Notes under the pieces: model-generated
Database searches by the model: none
Told to the model about the DNA's origin: nothing
What the model saw: only the letters and a program-made list of their open reading frames with translations
Program-made: the position numbers and the translations under genes
Part shown: positions 45,564-56,434 of the stretch, piece after piece
Numbering within the stretch: position 1 is the stretch's first letter
Layout: each line of letters begins with the position of its first letter
Source of the DNA: Prototheca cutis
Taxonomy: Eukaryota > Chlorophyta > Trebouxiophyceae > Chlorellales > Chlorellaceae
Direction of reading: 5' to 3'
Length of the DNA stretch: 64,000 nt
Assembly (NCBI GenBank): GCA_002897115.2
Contig: BCIH01000008.1
Location: forward strand, 536,695 to 600,694

Positions 45564-47826
45564 ATGAGGTGCCTGCAGAATGCGCACCCGTCCTGCAAAG
45601 GTCCGTGCGGCACATGGGATCCAGTAGCGCATGCAAGCATGCATGGGCGGTTCATGCACTCAAGGCGATTCATTATCATCATCACATGCCATTCCAATGA
45701 TCTTTCAGGGGTGTTCAGAGACGGGGCCCCGCCTCGCGCGGCGTTCAAGCCGCAGGGTTTTGGCCGCTGCAACGCTCGGCCGACCAGCCTGGTCTGCCGA
45801 TCGTCAGCCACACCTGCGCTCGCAGCCAACTCCAAGACAGATGCAGCCGTCAACTCCATGTTGCACTACGCTCAGGCAGCTGCAGAGGAGGCCTCTTCCA
45901 TGGTGGCACCAAGGCAAGGACTGGGCCATGGGTCCTGCGGTTCGGGCTCGTTGACTGGGGGTATTCTGGGACATCTGTGATGCCCCTGGATAACTGACAA
46001 CCCACTACTAATGCATCCCATATCCGATCGTTCAAATCATCCTGCCCGTTGCTTCATGCAGGCTGCTCCCTCTGCGCCAGCGGGGACTTCGGTCACTGCA
46101 GGACTCCAGGCCTCCCTCCCACAAGCAGGAAGAGTACCGGTTCACAGATCCGGCTCGGATCGTCTCTGCACGGCTCGTCGGCCCTGCCCAAGCAATGACA
46201 GATGGTATCGACTGTGCAGCTGCATTCCCACTCACAAACTCAGCGGCTGCCACGGCGGTGTTGGTGGACGGCCGGATCGAGAGCCTGAGCTGGGGCGCAG
46301 GCGGGCCGCCCGGTGACGGCACCTACATCGGTGCTGTCCGCGACGCCCCCGAGGATGTTCTTTCTTTCAGTCTGGGGACGCAGCAGGTGGCAAGGGGATC
46401 GCCATTTGCGGCACTCAACGCTGCTGTCAGCGCGGATGCCCTGATTGTCCATGTTCCACCGGGGGGTTGTTTGAGTGGACCGGTGCACATCATCCATCTT
46501 AGTACGGCCGGTGCTGGCGACCCTGAACAAGGTGAGAGAGATTCCTGGTGATTGCACTGCGTCCCATGGCTTCAGTGCAAGACCCTCAGAATAAGACAGA
46601 ACAAATCAACTCCCCGTGCACACCCCAGGCATCCCTGTGTCTGCGCCCCGTGTGCTGGTGGTGCTAGAGGAGGGAGCACGGCTGTCCGTCGTCGAGGAGT
46701 TTGCGCCCTTGGCAGGGCATGAAGAGGCACATGCCATGGCGCGCTTGGAACCCCCCACCAAGGGCCCAGAGCCACAGCCCTATTTTGTGAATGCAGTGAT
46801 GGAAGTCGAGCTGGATGACGGTGCCAGTCTGACACACTCCTACGTCGACCTGGACGCGCCGGGTGCCAGCCACATCAAGGCCACCTTTGTCAACCAGGTC
46901 GGTCTCCTTTCTTTGTGGAAAATGAGCCGGGGCTGTATCATTATCGAGCACATGGTATTCACAGAACGTTGACTCCCCCCACCCGCCCCACACACATGCA
47001 ATAGGGTACGGGATCATCGTACCAGTTGACAGAGATTCGGTTGGGTGGCGGGCTTACCAGGCACGACCTCAGCATCGCGCAGCTTGGCCCGAGGACGACC
47101 ACCGAGTTATGCAGCTTCCTGCTGGCTTCCGGCTCGCAGCTCCACGACCTCCACTCGCGTCTCGTCCTAGACCATCCGCATGGCCGAGCGGATCAGCTGC
47201 ACAAGTGCGTCTGTTGTGGGTCGATCAGTCGGTGAAGGGGATGTGCCAAGGGTCGATTGGCAATCCAGTCTGTTCCAGCGGCGCACAATGCCGCACACCT
47301 CATAATCCCCCCGAACAACGAAAAGCAGGTGCATCGTGGTAGACGGGCGCGCAAGGGGGGTTTTCGACGGCAACGTGCGGGTCAACCGTGGTGCACAAAA
47401 GACAGATGCAGGGCAGGTGAGCCGCAACCTGCTGCTGGCGCCCAGAGCCACGGTAAACGTCAAGCCCAACCTCCAAATCATTGCGGACGATGTGCGCTGC
47501 ACGCACGGTGCCGCCATTTCTGATTTGGAAGAAGACCAGCTGTTCTACCTAAGGTCTGTTGGTGGAGCGTGGCTTGCTTGTTTGTAGGGTTTGCATGGAG
47601 CAGCCAAGAACAACACCTGTACACGGCAGTACTTACTCCAATGTTAACCCAACCCGCCCATGCCACCTCCCCCAAAAGGTCCCGGGGCATCAGCAAGGCT
47701 GCGGCCAAGAACATCCTGGTGAGCTCGTTTGGCAAGGAAGTTGTGCAGAAGCTGGACGACCAAGCCCTGCAGGCCAGGGTGGATGCCCGCGTCGCCAAAG
47801 CCCTGCTTTCTGCACCCTTGCTCTAA
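45564..47826 (+). CDS. SUFD: SufD, plastid Fe-S cluster assembly scaffold subunit
   Basis: The first exon (45564 to about 45930) gives a targeting-like, Ala/Ser/Arg-rich N-terminus, for example AFKPQGFGRCNARPTSLVCR. Exon 2 has HKQEEYRFTDPARIVSARL (about 46115-46170), the SufD-type WR-x-TD-like entry motif. It continues with VDGRIESLSWGAGG and DALIVHVPPGGCLSGPVHI. Later exons carry VLVVLEEGARLSVVEEF, then YVDLDAPGASHIKATFVNQ (about 46640-46900), TEIRLGGGLTRHDL, and GQVSRNLLLAPRATVNVKPN followed by LQIIADDVRCTHGA (about 47335-47555). That last block is the SufB/D beta-helix signature. It ends ARVAKALLSAPLL at 47826. SufD works with SufB and SufC in plastid Fe-S assembly. Confidence 0.92.
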
Positions 47827-48149
47827 TAGTGTTGTGGAAGGAGGCACTGACCTTGGGACCCCGGCCGTGCGACGTAGGCGACGAGCATGTTCTTCGTTCC
47901 TTCCTTGGGACTGCCTGCCTCTCGTGAGCATAGGTCTTGGAATGCACTGCTGCAACGTTTCAGCGCCGTCATCGACGCGGCATACACACTACTGTGTCCA
48001 ACGGCAACGCTGCATCCGTGATTGACTTTTTTTGTCAAGAGAATGTGCAAGCTCGAAAAGGTACCAGGGCAAACAGAGGAGATTTCTTGCTCGAAGAACC
48101 AATGGTCATCCGCTGGTGCAATCAACCATGAACCAAGCAGCACCAGCAA
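47827..48149. other. Convergent 3' flanks of SufD and NFS1
   Basis: The 323-base gap separates the stops of two Fe-S biogenesis genes. No gene was seen. Confidence 0.45.
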
Positions 48150-50031
48150 TCAGTGCTGCGACCATTGGATGTTTTTGAGGTCGATGCCCTCCTGGACCAT
48201 TTCCCACAGCGGGCTCATTTCGCGGAGTTTGTTGACGTGCCTGACCGTGAGCGCCACGGCGCGGTCGACCTCTTCCTCGGTGGTGAAGCGGCCGATGCCA
48301 AAGCGGATGGAGGTGTGGGCCATGTCCTCTTCGACACCCAGCGCGCGAAGCACATAACTCGGCTCCAGACTGGCCGATGTGCACGCCGAGCCCGAGCTCA
48401 CGGCCACGTCTTTCAGACCCATGAGCAAAGACTCGCCCTCGACGTACGCAAAACTGAGATTGACGTTGCCCGGATACCTGGATGACTCATCGCCGTTCAG
48501 CACCACGCCCTGGAGCTGGGACTCGATGCCATGCCGCAGCCGCGCGGCCAGGCGCGCGATGTGCGCGGAATCAAGGGCCATGTCTGCCTTGCTCACGGCG
48601 CAGGCCGCGCCCAGACCGACGACCAGTGGCGCGGGGACCGTGCCGCTGCGCAGCCCACGCTCCTGCCCGCCTCCCGAGATCTGGGCCTCCAGGCGCACGC
48701 GCGGCCGCCGGCGGACGTACAGCGCCCCCACGCCCTTGGGGCCGTACAGCTTGTGCCCCGACAGGCTCAGTAAATCCGCCTTGATGGCATTGACGTCCAG
48801 CGGGATCTTGCCCACCGCCTGGGCCGCATCGGTGTGGAAAAATACTTTGTGCGCACGACACAGCGCGCCAATCTCCGCCAGCGGCTGCACCACGCCGATC
48901 TCGTTGTTCACAGCCATGACAGACACCAGCGCCGTGTCGGGTCTGATGGATTCTTCCAGCTTCTTCAGGCTCACCAGGCCCTTGCTGTTCACAGGCAGGT
49001 ACGTCACCTCCCACCCGCGGTGCTGAAGGTACCGGAACGAATCCAGCACACACTTGTGCTCCGTCTGTGTGTGTGTGTGTGTTTGCGGGGGTGGAAGGTT
49101 GGCCGGGGGTAATGAACTTGAGAGGGAAGGGATTTTCCAGTGGGATCCTGGCAAAGCTCCCAGTACCTAGCCTCCAGGATATCAATTCTAAACCCATAAC
49201 ACGCACATGGGTGGTGATGAGGTGGCGCTTCTTGTCGCGGTAAAAGCCTGCGACGCCCTTGATGGCCAGGTTGTTGGCCTCGGTCGCTCCCGACGTGAAA
49301 ACAATCTCCTTGGGGTCTGCGCCGATGATGGAGGCCACCTGTGGGACGAGCATGGTGATGGACTCAGCGATAGCACGAGCATTGGCTTTTGGTTCCTGGG
49401 AGTATTCAAAAACTAGTTGCCGCACCACGCCCATGAGACAGCCCGATACGAGGCGGGGGGCCTGAACGGCCCCCAACAACGAAATCCATCCCTCCCCTTC
49501 ACATATGCACACAAAGCCAGCAACAGCACACCTGCTCCCGAGCCTTCTCCACTGCATCCTCTGCCTCCCAGCCCAGGAAATGGGTGCGGGAGTGGGGGTT
49601 GCCGTACTGGTCAGTCAGGAACGGCATCATGGCATCCAGCACCCGGGGGTCCAGGGGCGTGGTGGCCTGCATGTCCAAATACATGGGCCTGCCCCGCATC
49701 TTGATGCCCTTCTTCGTCAGCACCACCTCCTCGCCCGTGTCCGCTGCAGCGGGAGACGCGCCTGCGCGGCGTCGAGGCAAAGCACAGCGAGCATTCGTGA
49801 TCGATGTGCCAGTCACCACAGGCAGGCAAGGCAGGCCCAGCACCGCATCCCATGCACTGGTCGCGCGCCCGAATTAAACATTTCACGAAATATCCACGCA
49901 CCGGGATCGGCGGGCAGGGCCTGGGCAGTCATGGCCCGCGTCTGGTGTCCCACGATGGGCAAGGCCCCGCAGGAAGGAGGCCATGTTCCCCTACTTGCGA
50001 GCACCGCCGTCTGGCAGATATTCCTCCTCAT
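48150..50031 (-). CDS. NFS1: NFS1/IscS-type cysteine desulfurase
   Basis: Four exons can be traced. The first (from 50031) is a targeting-like sequence, [15 protein letters not shown] with basic residues. The second (about 49745-49530) has [20 protein letters not shown] and [20 protein letters not shown]. The third (about 49415-49200) has [20 protein letters not shown]. The last (about 49065-48150) carries [18 protein letters not shown], then [19 protein letters not shown] with the PLP lysine, and [20 protein letters not shown] with the catalytic cysteine loop. The C-terminus [17 protein letters not shown] is typical of group I NFS1. It takes sulfur from cysteine for Fe-S cluster assembly, probably in mitochondria, while SufD next door is a plastid protein. 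Confidence 0.95.
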
Positions 50032-51844
50032 GTTGAATTCTGTAAATGATCACACATGCAATACAATTAATGCAATGGAATAACGGGTCCGCAGGTGTTT
50101 TGGTTGAAACTGGGCCACCCATATTTTGCGTCATAATCAGCTGGCACGAGCCGGGGGTGCGCGGGGGCCCGGGGGGGTTGTGACCAAGGGGGGGGTACAT
50201 TCTTGACAAATGGACTTCAGGGCCCTCCTACGCCCACCGACCTCGCCCGCTGCACGACATTTTTTATCCCAAAGCACTGACGCAGTCTGCGGGGGGCACT
50301 TCTGCGAAGGAGGTGAGCGTGCCTGCACGCAGTCAGTCCCCTCCAAAGCAACCCCGGAGCACCGTACCCAAGATCCGACACTTTGAACAGCGCGGATAGG
50401 CCTTTGCAGCGCCGTTTTCTTCCAGAACTATGTACATTGGAAACGGTTAGGAGATTAGGAATGGGAAAAAAACACCTGGTATTCGCAACTGAAGTGGTTT
50501 CAAGAGCACCCTTTACATACCCTTGAGCATGACTGTGGAAAGGTGACTTACAGGAGCCGGGCTCTGCCTTGTTTGGAGCCTTCTGTACAACACCGACCAT
50601 CTGGGATATTCCTCGTGGTTTCACTCTGCATGATTATTGCATTGGGGTATTGACAATCCAAATCAGGGCGCGTTTGATCAGGGAGTTGTACAGGCAGTTC
50701 AACCTGGGAGGTGAACTTTCACTGCCAGGAGCGTGGACCAAGTGGTACCCCTGAGATTTTGCGCAGATTGTTGCACTCTTATTGGGGTTGACATCCAGCC
50801 AAGGCTAGTGCATCCTCGACGACCTGGTGCTGATATTGCTGTGGGATCGCCGGAAATAGCGGCATTACCGCTTCTGGTGAGCCGCCAACGCAGAGCAGAC
50901 TATGGGTTAGAGTTCAGATGCTATTGCCATGAAAGCCGGCAGAACTGCATACATGCTTGCCACGGTATGACAGGGCCCCCACGTGGGTCCAGGCCAAGCC
51001 ATCGACGATGAACGCTGTTAGCCAGATGACCGTGGCACGTCGGGGTGGGCAAGAAAAGCACCACTGCAACGCCTCGTTCCCCCATCCTTACGCCAATTTC
51101 CGGAACGGAACACTGTGCTGCCTTGCCACGATCCAAGGACCATTGTCTGAGGTGAGAAAGAGTCCCAGGCCGGGAGTTGCAGGCCATGCTTGCAAGGCGA
51201 GAAGGTGGTACTTGTCACTGGTAAGGCGACTCATGACAAGAAGGCAAGGCTGGAAGACGTGGAATGCACCAGGATGTGGTGGTTGCGGGCCAGGCCGACG
51301 GGCAGCCTGGGGGGTAACAATTCCAACTATTTCCACACTGCAGAGTGGGAGACGTGTGGACCCCGCAGGGTGACCGTTACATTGCGTCAGTGGCGGCGGT
51401 CCCTTCTGTGGCATGTTCCCGGGCACCTTGCTGCAGGGTCTGCACTTTCGCACCGCTCACCAGAGTCCTGGCAGGCTCCCAGATCCCCGGCAGGACCCTG
51501 GGCTGGTCCTGGTCCCCTGCTTTGCTGCCACCTAATAGCCAATCCGTCAATAGCTGCAACATCCGATCGGCAAATCCACGGAGGCACCGCAGCACATCTG
51601 CGGCCACCGTTTGTGTGGTAGTGGGTAGGCACGTGTGGGCGGGTGCGTACTGCATTTCTTGGATGCCCGCGGGGCGGATGCCTATCAACATTTTGGCACT
51701 CCCCATGACCCGGATCCCCTGATGACGTCATGAAAATGTGAGCGTGCTGATGTTTCAAGGTGGCTCGACTCCACCTTGCGCTCCTCTCTCTTCAGGACCC
51801 TCCCTCCACTTCGCATCCAACCAAGTCTTCAACCAGTGGTGCAA
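50032..51844. other. Unresolved 1.8 kb stretch; possible unknown minus-strand gene
   Basis: This lies between NFS1 and the Tim44-like gene. DNA at about 50410-51000 is AT-richer than its surroundings. On the minus strand, about 51706-51390 encodes a protein-like segment (VAADVLRCLRGFADRMLQLL). Another at about 50430-50340 reads MYIVLEENGAAKAYPRCSKC before a stop. No known domain was recognised and I could not join these exons. Confidence 0.25.
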
Positions 51845-53457
51845 TCACACGCTGATCAACGTCCATTCAAGGTCCAGCATGCGCACGGGCAGGTCTTGGG
51901 GCATCGGGCCCCTGATGAACCGCCAGAAGTGGGGCCCACAGGTCCCCACAACGTCCACCACACTGTTGTCCTCCTTCTTTATGATCTCTGCCTTGAGCAC
52001 AAAGTCAAACGCAAACGTCGCCACGGAGAACGTTCCCGGCCTTGGCTTCAGCGCCTCTGCCGTGACCGGCAGGCGCCCCTGGCCTTCGGCAGCCTCGTTG
52101 CTGGCATCCTCACTGCTGCTGCCCTCTGGAATCCTCACTGGAAGACCCGTCAGCCTACATAGAAATGGACGCGGGAAATCATGTATGTATTGCCAGTCTG
52201 TCTCAGTCGGAGATCCCATGTGGCTTGCGTGGGTGCCCTTGGGCCATATCAACTCCAGCAAGCGTTTGCATGCACAACGCCCCCTGCATGGGCTGTCCCT
52301 CCGACACGAAAGAACAGGGCCGAAGCCTCACACCCCGGCCCCGCACTTCACGCACTCTGCTGTACGCTGTGGCGACCAGAACCGAATGTCAACGAGGAAT
52401 GCTGGGAAGTCGTCGGGAATCTGCCACCTCCAGTCCAGTCCCTCCAGCTCCTTGTCGTGAAGGGACCGCTCGTAGCTGGCCTGCAGGTACTCCAGCATCC
52501 GCGGCGCCACCATCGGCTTGAGCGTCTCAAAGTCCCGCTCCTGTAGCAGCTTCATTGCTGGGGAAAGGGCACGCAATGGGTGAGTGGAGAGTCTGTGTTG
52601 CAGGGCGCTCGATGGCTGCTGCACCCGCGGTCGGCATTCCCAGGGGCCCATGCATTCGCTACCGGCATTGCAGGGCATCCAATGAACCATGTGCATCCCT
52701 GTGGTGTCCATGGAACCAACCGCAAACATCACCCCCCTCAAACCCGTTTCCAAGAGCGGCCACCAGGCGTACTCTGCCAGAGGGCATCCTTGGCGCCTTC
52801 CAACGCATCATCGACATTGAACCCCGTCTCCACCTCGTTTGTGATGTATTTTGAGACCATGTAGTGCTGCGAGGAAATCGCGGCAAACAGGGGGTTCAGT
52901 CTTCTGTGCCGCGATGATACCCACCCTGCAGGCCCTGTCCGACAGATGGGCATCCGCGGCTAAAGAATGCACCACCCCCCACACAGACATCGTGCCTCAA
53001 GCCATCGCACCTGGAACGGGAGGATTGTGTGCGCAAGCAACGCTTTCCACCATGGCCGCGTCAACTCATTCTTGAACATTGCTGCATCTGCCATGGACGA
53101 AGAGGGACTCTTGCCAACTGGCTCACTCATGCCCATCACAGACGACATGCCTTCACACGCGCATGTCCCCATATCACATTGCAGTGTGCTTCCGAGCAAC
53201 TCCTCACCTCCATGACGAGCCGCAAAGGCAAAGGGATTGGGCCCATGGTGAGAAGGGTCCTGGGGGCTCTCGTCCTCCCTGGAAGGCTTCGCCTCAGCCT
53301 CATCATGTGCACTGCCAGTGTCTGAGTGCTTTTCCTTCTCTGAGGTCTTGCCATCGTCAGCGTACCATCGCCCCTGACCAAACGTGGCTGCGGCACCCGG
53401 GACAGGGGTGAGCACTGCGCAGGCGGACGGGAGCAAGTGTCTCGCCCGTGCAAGCAT
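51845..53457 (-). CDS. Tim44-like domain protein, mitochondrial
   Basis: Exon 1 starts MLARARHLLPSACAVLTP, an Arg/Leu-rich presequence of mitochondrial type. An alternative Met is at 53517. An acidic linker with GKTSEKEKHSDTGSAHDE follows. A middle exon (about 52860-52790) gives VSKYITNEVETGFNVDD. The next (about 52555-52380) has MKLLQERDFETLKPMVAPRM and DWRWQIPDDFPAFLVDIRFW. The last exon (51845 to about 52155) has FAFDFVLKAEIIKKEDNSVV and VGTCGPHFWRFIRGPMPQD. The fold matches the C-terminal Tim44/MRPL45-type domain. Plants have a Tim44-related protein of this size. The exact role (presequence import motor or ribosome association) is not settled by sequence. Confidence 0.72.
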
Positions 53458-53931
53458 CGTCGACTGGCGACCCTCCGCTACAGCATATCGATTCCAATAT
53501 ATCAAATCGTAAACCATGCACCTAACCTATGGCTGAGCAAGTCTTTGTCGGACTTCTGGTTTGGACAATGGCCGCTCACCCCGATCACATCTTGGTGCTG
53601 GAGGAGGCACCCAGAAGCCTGCCGACAACGACACGGCTTCTGATTATCCGTTCGAAAGACAGCATGCCCTCTCAGAGACAATCTTCAATTGTTCGCCTGT
53701 CGACACATGGACTCACATGTGTATTCTAGCAATCTGATTGGCTGTGGCAGCTTGGAGGTGGGTGCCAATGTGCTTGCACTGTGGGCGCCTGGCCGGTTGG
53801 TGGCCAACTTGACTGGGGCCCCGATGATCGCTCGCATGCCCCGCGAAAAGGCGAACGCATTGTCCCATTCATCTTGACAGGCGGAGTATTACGACGATCA
53901 TCTCTGAGGCCTAACCAGAGGCCGCGAGATC
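53458..53931. promoter_or_regulatory. Divergent region, Tim44-like / DFGDF protein
   Basis: A 474-base gap between outward-facing starts. It is AT-richer than the flanking coding DNA. No element was recognised. Confidence 0.35.
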
Positions 53932-56157
53932 ATGGCAGACCACGCGGTTCCTGAGGCAACACCAGTGCTGGAGGTGGAGACTCCTGTGGCTGAAACTGCC
54001 CCAGCAGAACAGCTCGCCACAGGCAGTCCAAGCGCAACGTCGTCGCCCGAGGAGTCCATCAGAGTGCAGCCGAGTGACACTGAGGCTGAGAAGGAGAGCA
54101 CGCTTGAAGGTCAACCAAGCCCGTCTGCGGTTGAGGACATTGGCGAGGAGCCTACGCCCAGCGAGAGCTCGGCCGTGGATAGTCCAGCCGTGGATGGCAG
54201 CAGCAACCCTGTTATGATCATGGATGGAGAGCCCGAGTCTGAGGACATCAACGGCACGGCCGAGGTACAGAGCCCTGCGGATCCCAGCAGTGCCTGCCCC
54301 AGTGAGATTGACGGGGAAGGTGCCGGTGCGAATCCGCCATCAGCGCCGCCGCCTTTGACACCGGGGACTCCAAAACAAGAAGAGTTGGCCGATGCCATGG
54401 AGGAGGAGTCAGGCGCACTGAATGCTCCAGTCTGCCTGGGAACATGCCAAGGAGATCACGAGGGGAAACCTGCCAACGAGGCAGTGGAGCTTGAAGCCGG
54501 AGGCTCCGCCGCTGACGATGATTTCGGTGATTTTGAAGATGGCTTTGGTGATTTCGAGGGCCCCACAGCCACAGGTGCGTTAATGGGGCAATTGGTGGGT
54601 GGGGATAGATGGAGTAGGACAGCGGGACGAACCAGACACCGGAGGCCATTGGACTGCTGTTTGGAACTGGGCACGGCGTTGACCACACCACAGGTCATTG
54701 AAATGGATGCTTGCGGGGTTGGTGTCGATGTCTTTCCCCTGCCCGATCTCAGTGCACAATTCCTTTCCGCTACTGGATCTCGCCACAGGGCAAGGCGCCG
54801 AAATTGGAGCACGGGAATGGGATAGCGCTTCGGAACCCGGCGCAGCGGATGTCTCGGGCATGAAGACCCCTGATGCGCCGGCAGACAACCCAATGGGTGA
54901 TCTACCTGGCCCTGGCAGTGCCCATGCTGTCGATCCGCCTCCCGAAGACGCGGCCTGCGGTGACCCTGCCCTGGAACGACTTCTGCACCCCAAGTCCGTC
55001 CGGCCACGGGGTGCCTGGCAGGAGGTCGCACGTCGGTGTGGTGTCCTGCGGCCCGACCACCCGCGCCAGCAGTGGCAACGGTCGCCGCTCGATTGGAGGG
55101 CCCTTCCTGTGGCACAGCGTCTGTATCAGTCCCTGGTATGTCACGGTCTAGCCAATTTGGTTGGAATTGGGAGTCACAAGGGAAAGCTGGGGTCGTGGGG
55201 GAGTGACACCAGGACAGCTGTGGTTCCGCACAGAGTGACTGATGCGATCAAAAATGCCCGTTCTCTCACGACATATCCTGATCTAACAAGCGCCTCACGC
55301 AGGGCACGGCATTGCAAGCCTCGGCGTCTCCAATGCAGCACACGGCAGTGCAGCGGCAGGCAGAGTTGCCCCTGCCCCTGGAGAACCCACCGGCATCTTC
55401 CCTCCCGACGGCACTCCAGCAGCTGAGGGAGCATTATGCCCTGGACCAGGCAATCAGCGCCGATGCAGATGCCAGAGCGCCACATGAGAATGGGCACGCT
55501 GCAGTGATCTTGGCCCATGAGCTGCCGGCCTCGAGACATGTCAGCATGCAAGAAGCCTCCCCAAGTTCGAAGCACCAGACGAGTCCTTCTGGAGTAGCCT
55601 TTGCCGCAACTTTCGCCGAGCCAGGCGCCGTTGCCATTGAGGAGATGGTGCTTCCTTCCACCCATACCGCGCGTTCGAGTGCCGATGGGGCAGGGGGGGG
55701 GCTCCTGGCTGCCGCCGCTGCTCCGGTCACCGGCATCGTCCACAGCCAGACCTCTGCAGCAGCACCCATTGAGCCACTCACCTCTGCAGACTGGGCGGAT
55801 GATGCGTTTGCGGATTTTTCGGGAGCTGGATCTGGCTGGACCGCCGCCGCGTGGACAGAGGCCGAGTCAAAGCCGGCGCTTGCCGATGGCTTTTTCCATC
55901 ATGGAGATGCACCAAGAAATGGGGCAGATGAAACGGCTGTTTCAGCGGCCACCGGCAACCCACATATCCCAGCACCACAGCTGGGGCATCAAGCTGACGA
56001 GGTCAAGGCTGCTGGTGTGGCGGTGGCTGCTCCCTGTGGCAGTACTGCAGCGGAGGGTGATGCCTGTGTCGAGCCGGGGCACCCCGCCCTTGAGCTCATC
56101 GCCGGACTGCCAGATCTCTCCCACCTGCTCTCTGAAGACATGGTGGCCCCTGAATGA
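53932..56157 (+). CDS. Acidic, disordered protein with DFGDF motifs (possible clathrin accessory)
   Basis: Exon 1 (53932 to about 54575) is a Pro/Glu/Ser/Asp-rich disordered stretch ending DDDFGDFEDGFGDFEG. Later exons (about 54787-55135 and about 55300-56157) hold LERLLHPKSVRPRGAWQEVA and WRALPVAQRLYQSLV, then AADDFGDF-like motifs in DWADDAFADFSGAGSGW. It ends LSHLLSEDMVAPE at 56157. Repeated acidic DFGDF/FADF motifs bind gamma-ear or alpha-ear domains of clathrin adaptors in proteins such as aftiphilin and gamma-synergin. That comparison is by motif only; I did not recognise a family over the whole length. The protein has no catalytic or membrane feature. Confidence 0.6.
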
Positions 56158-56377
56158 CGCCGGATCACTGTAAAAAACAAATGCACAATTTAATAGTGTT
56201 TTGAACGAAAGCCTGGGTGGATCAAGAGATAACGCTGCCATACGCCCCCTGTCAAGGGAAACCCTGAGCTAGCCGCGGGTTGGAACTCGATCCCCGGCGG
56301 CGCGAGGCACCCGGGGTGCCGATGCGATACAGTGCACGCAGCGTCTCGTCCCGTGTCCTGTTCCCCCAGACCTATTT

Positions 56378-56382
56378 TGTAA
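56378..56382 (+). promoter_or_regulatory. Candidate TGTAA poly(A) signal of DFGDF-protein gene
   Basis: TGTAA about 220 bases after the stop at 56157 and 53 bases before the next start. A second copy at 56169-56173 is very close to the stop. The use of either is inferred. Confidence 0.4.
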
Positions 56383-56434
56383 ATAATGGAGTGTCCACGG
56401 TGAAATTTTACATCCCTGTCAATGGCAGAGGGCC

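Noticed and set aside
51190..51722. Plus-strand frames in the NFS1/Tim44-like gap
   Set aside because: No motif and no splice-consistent partner. The minus strand over the same DNA looks more protein-like, though still unassigned.
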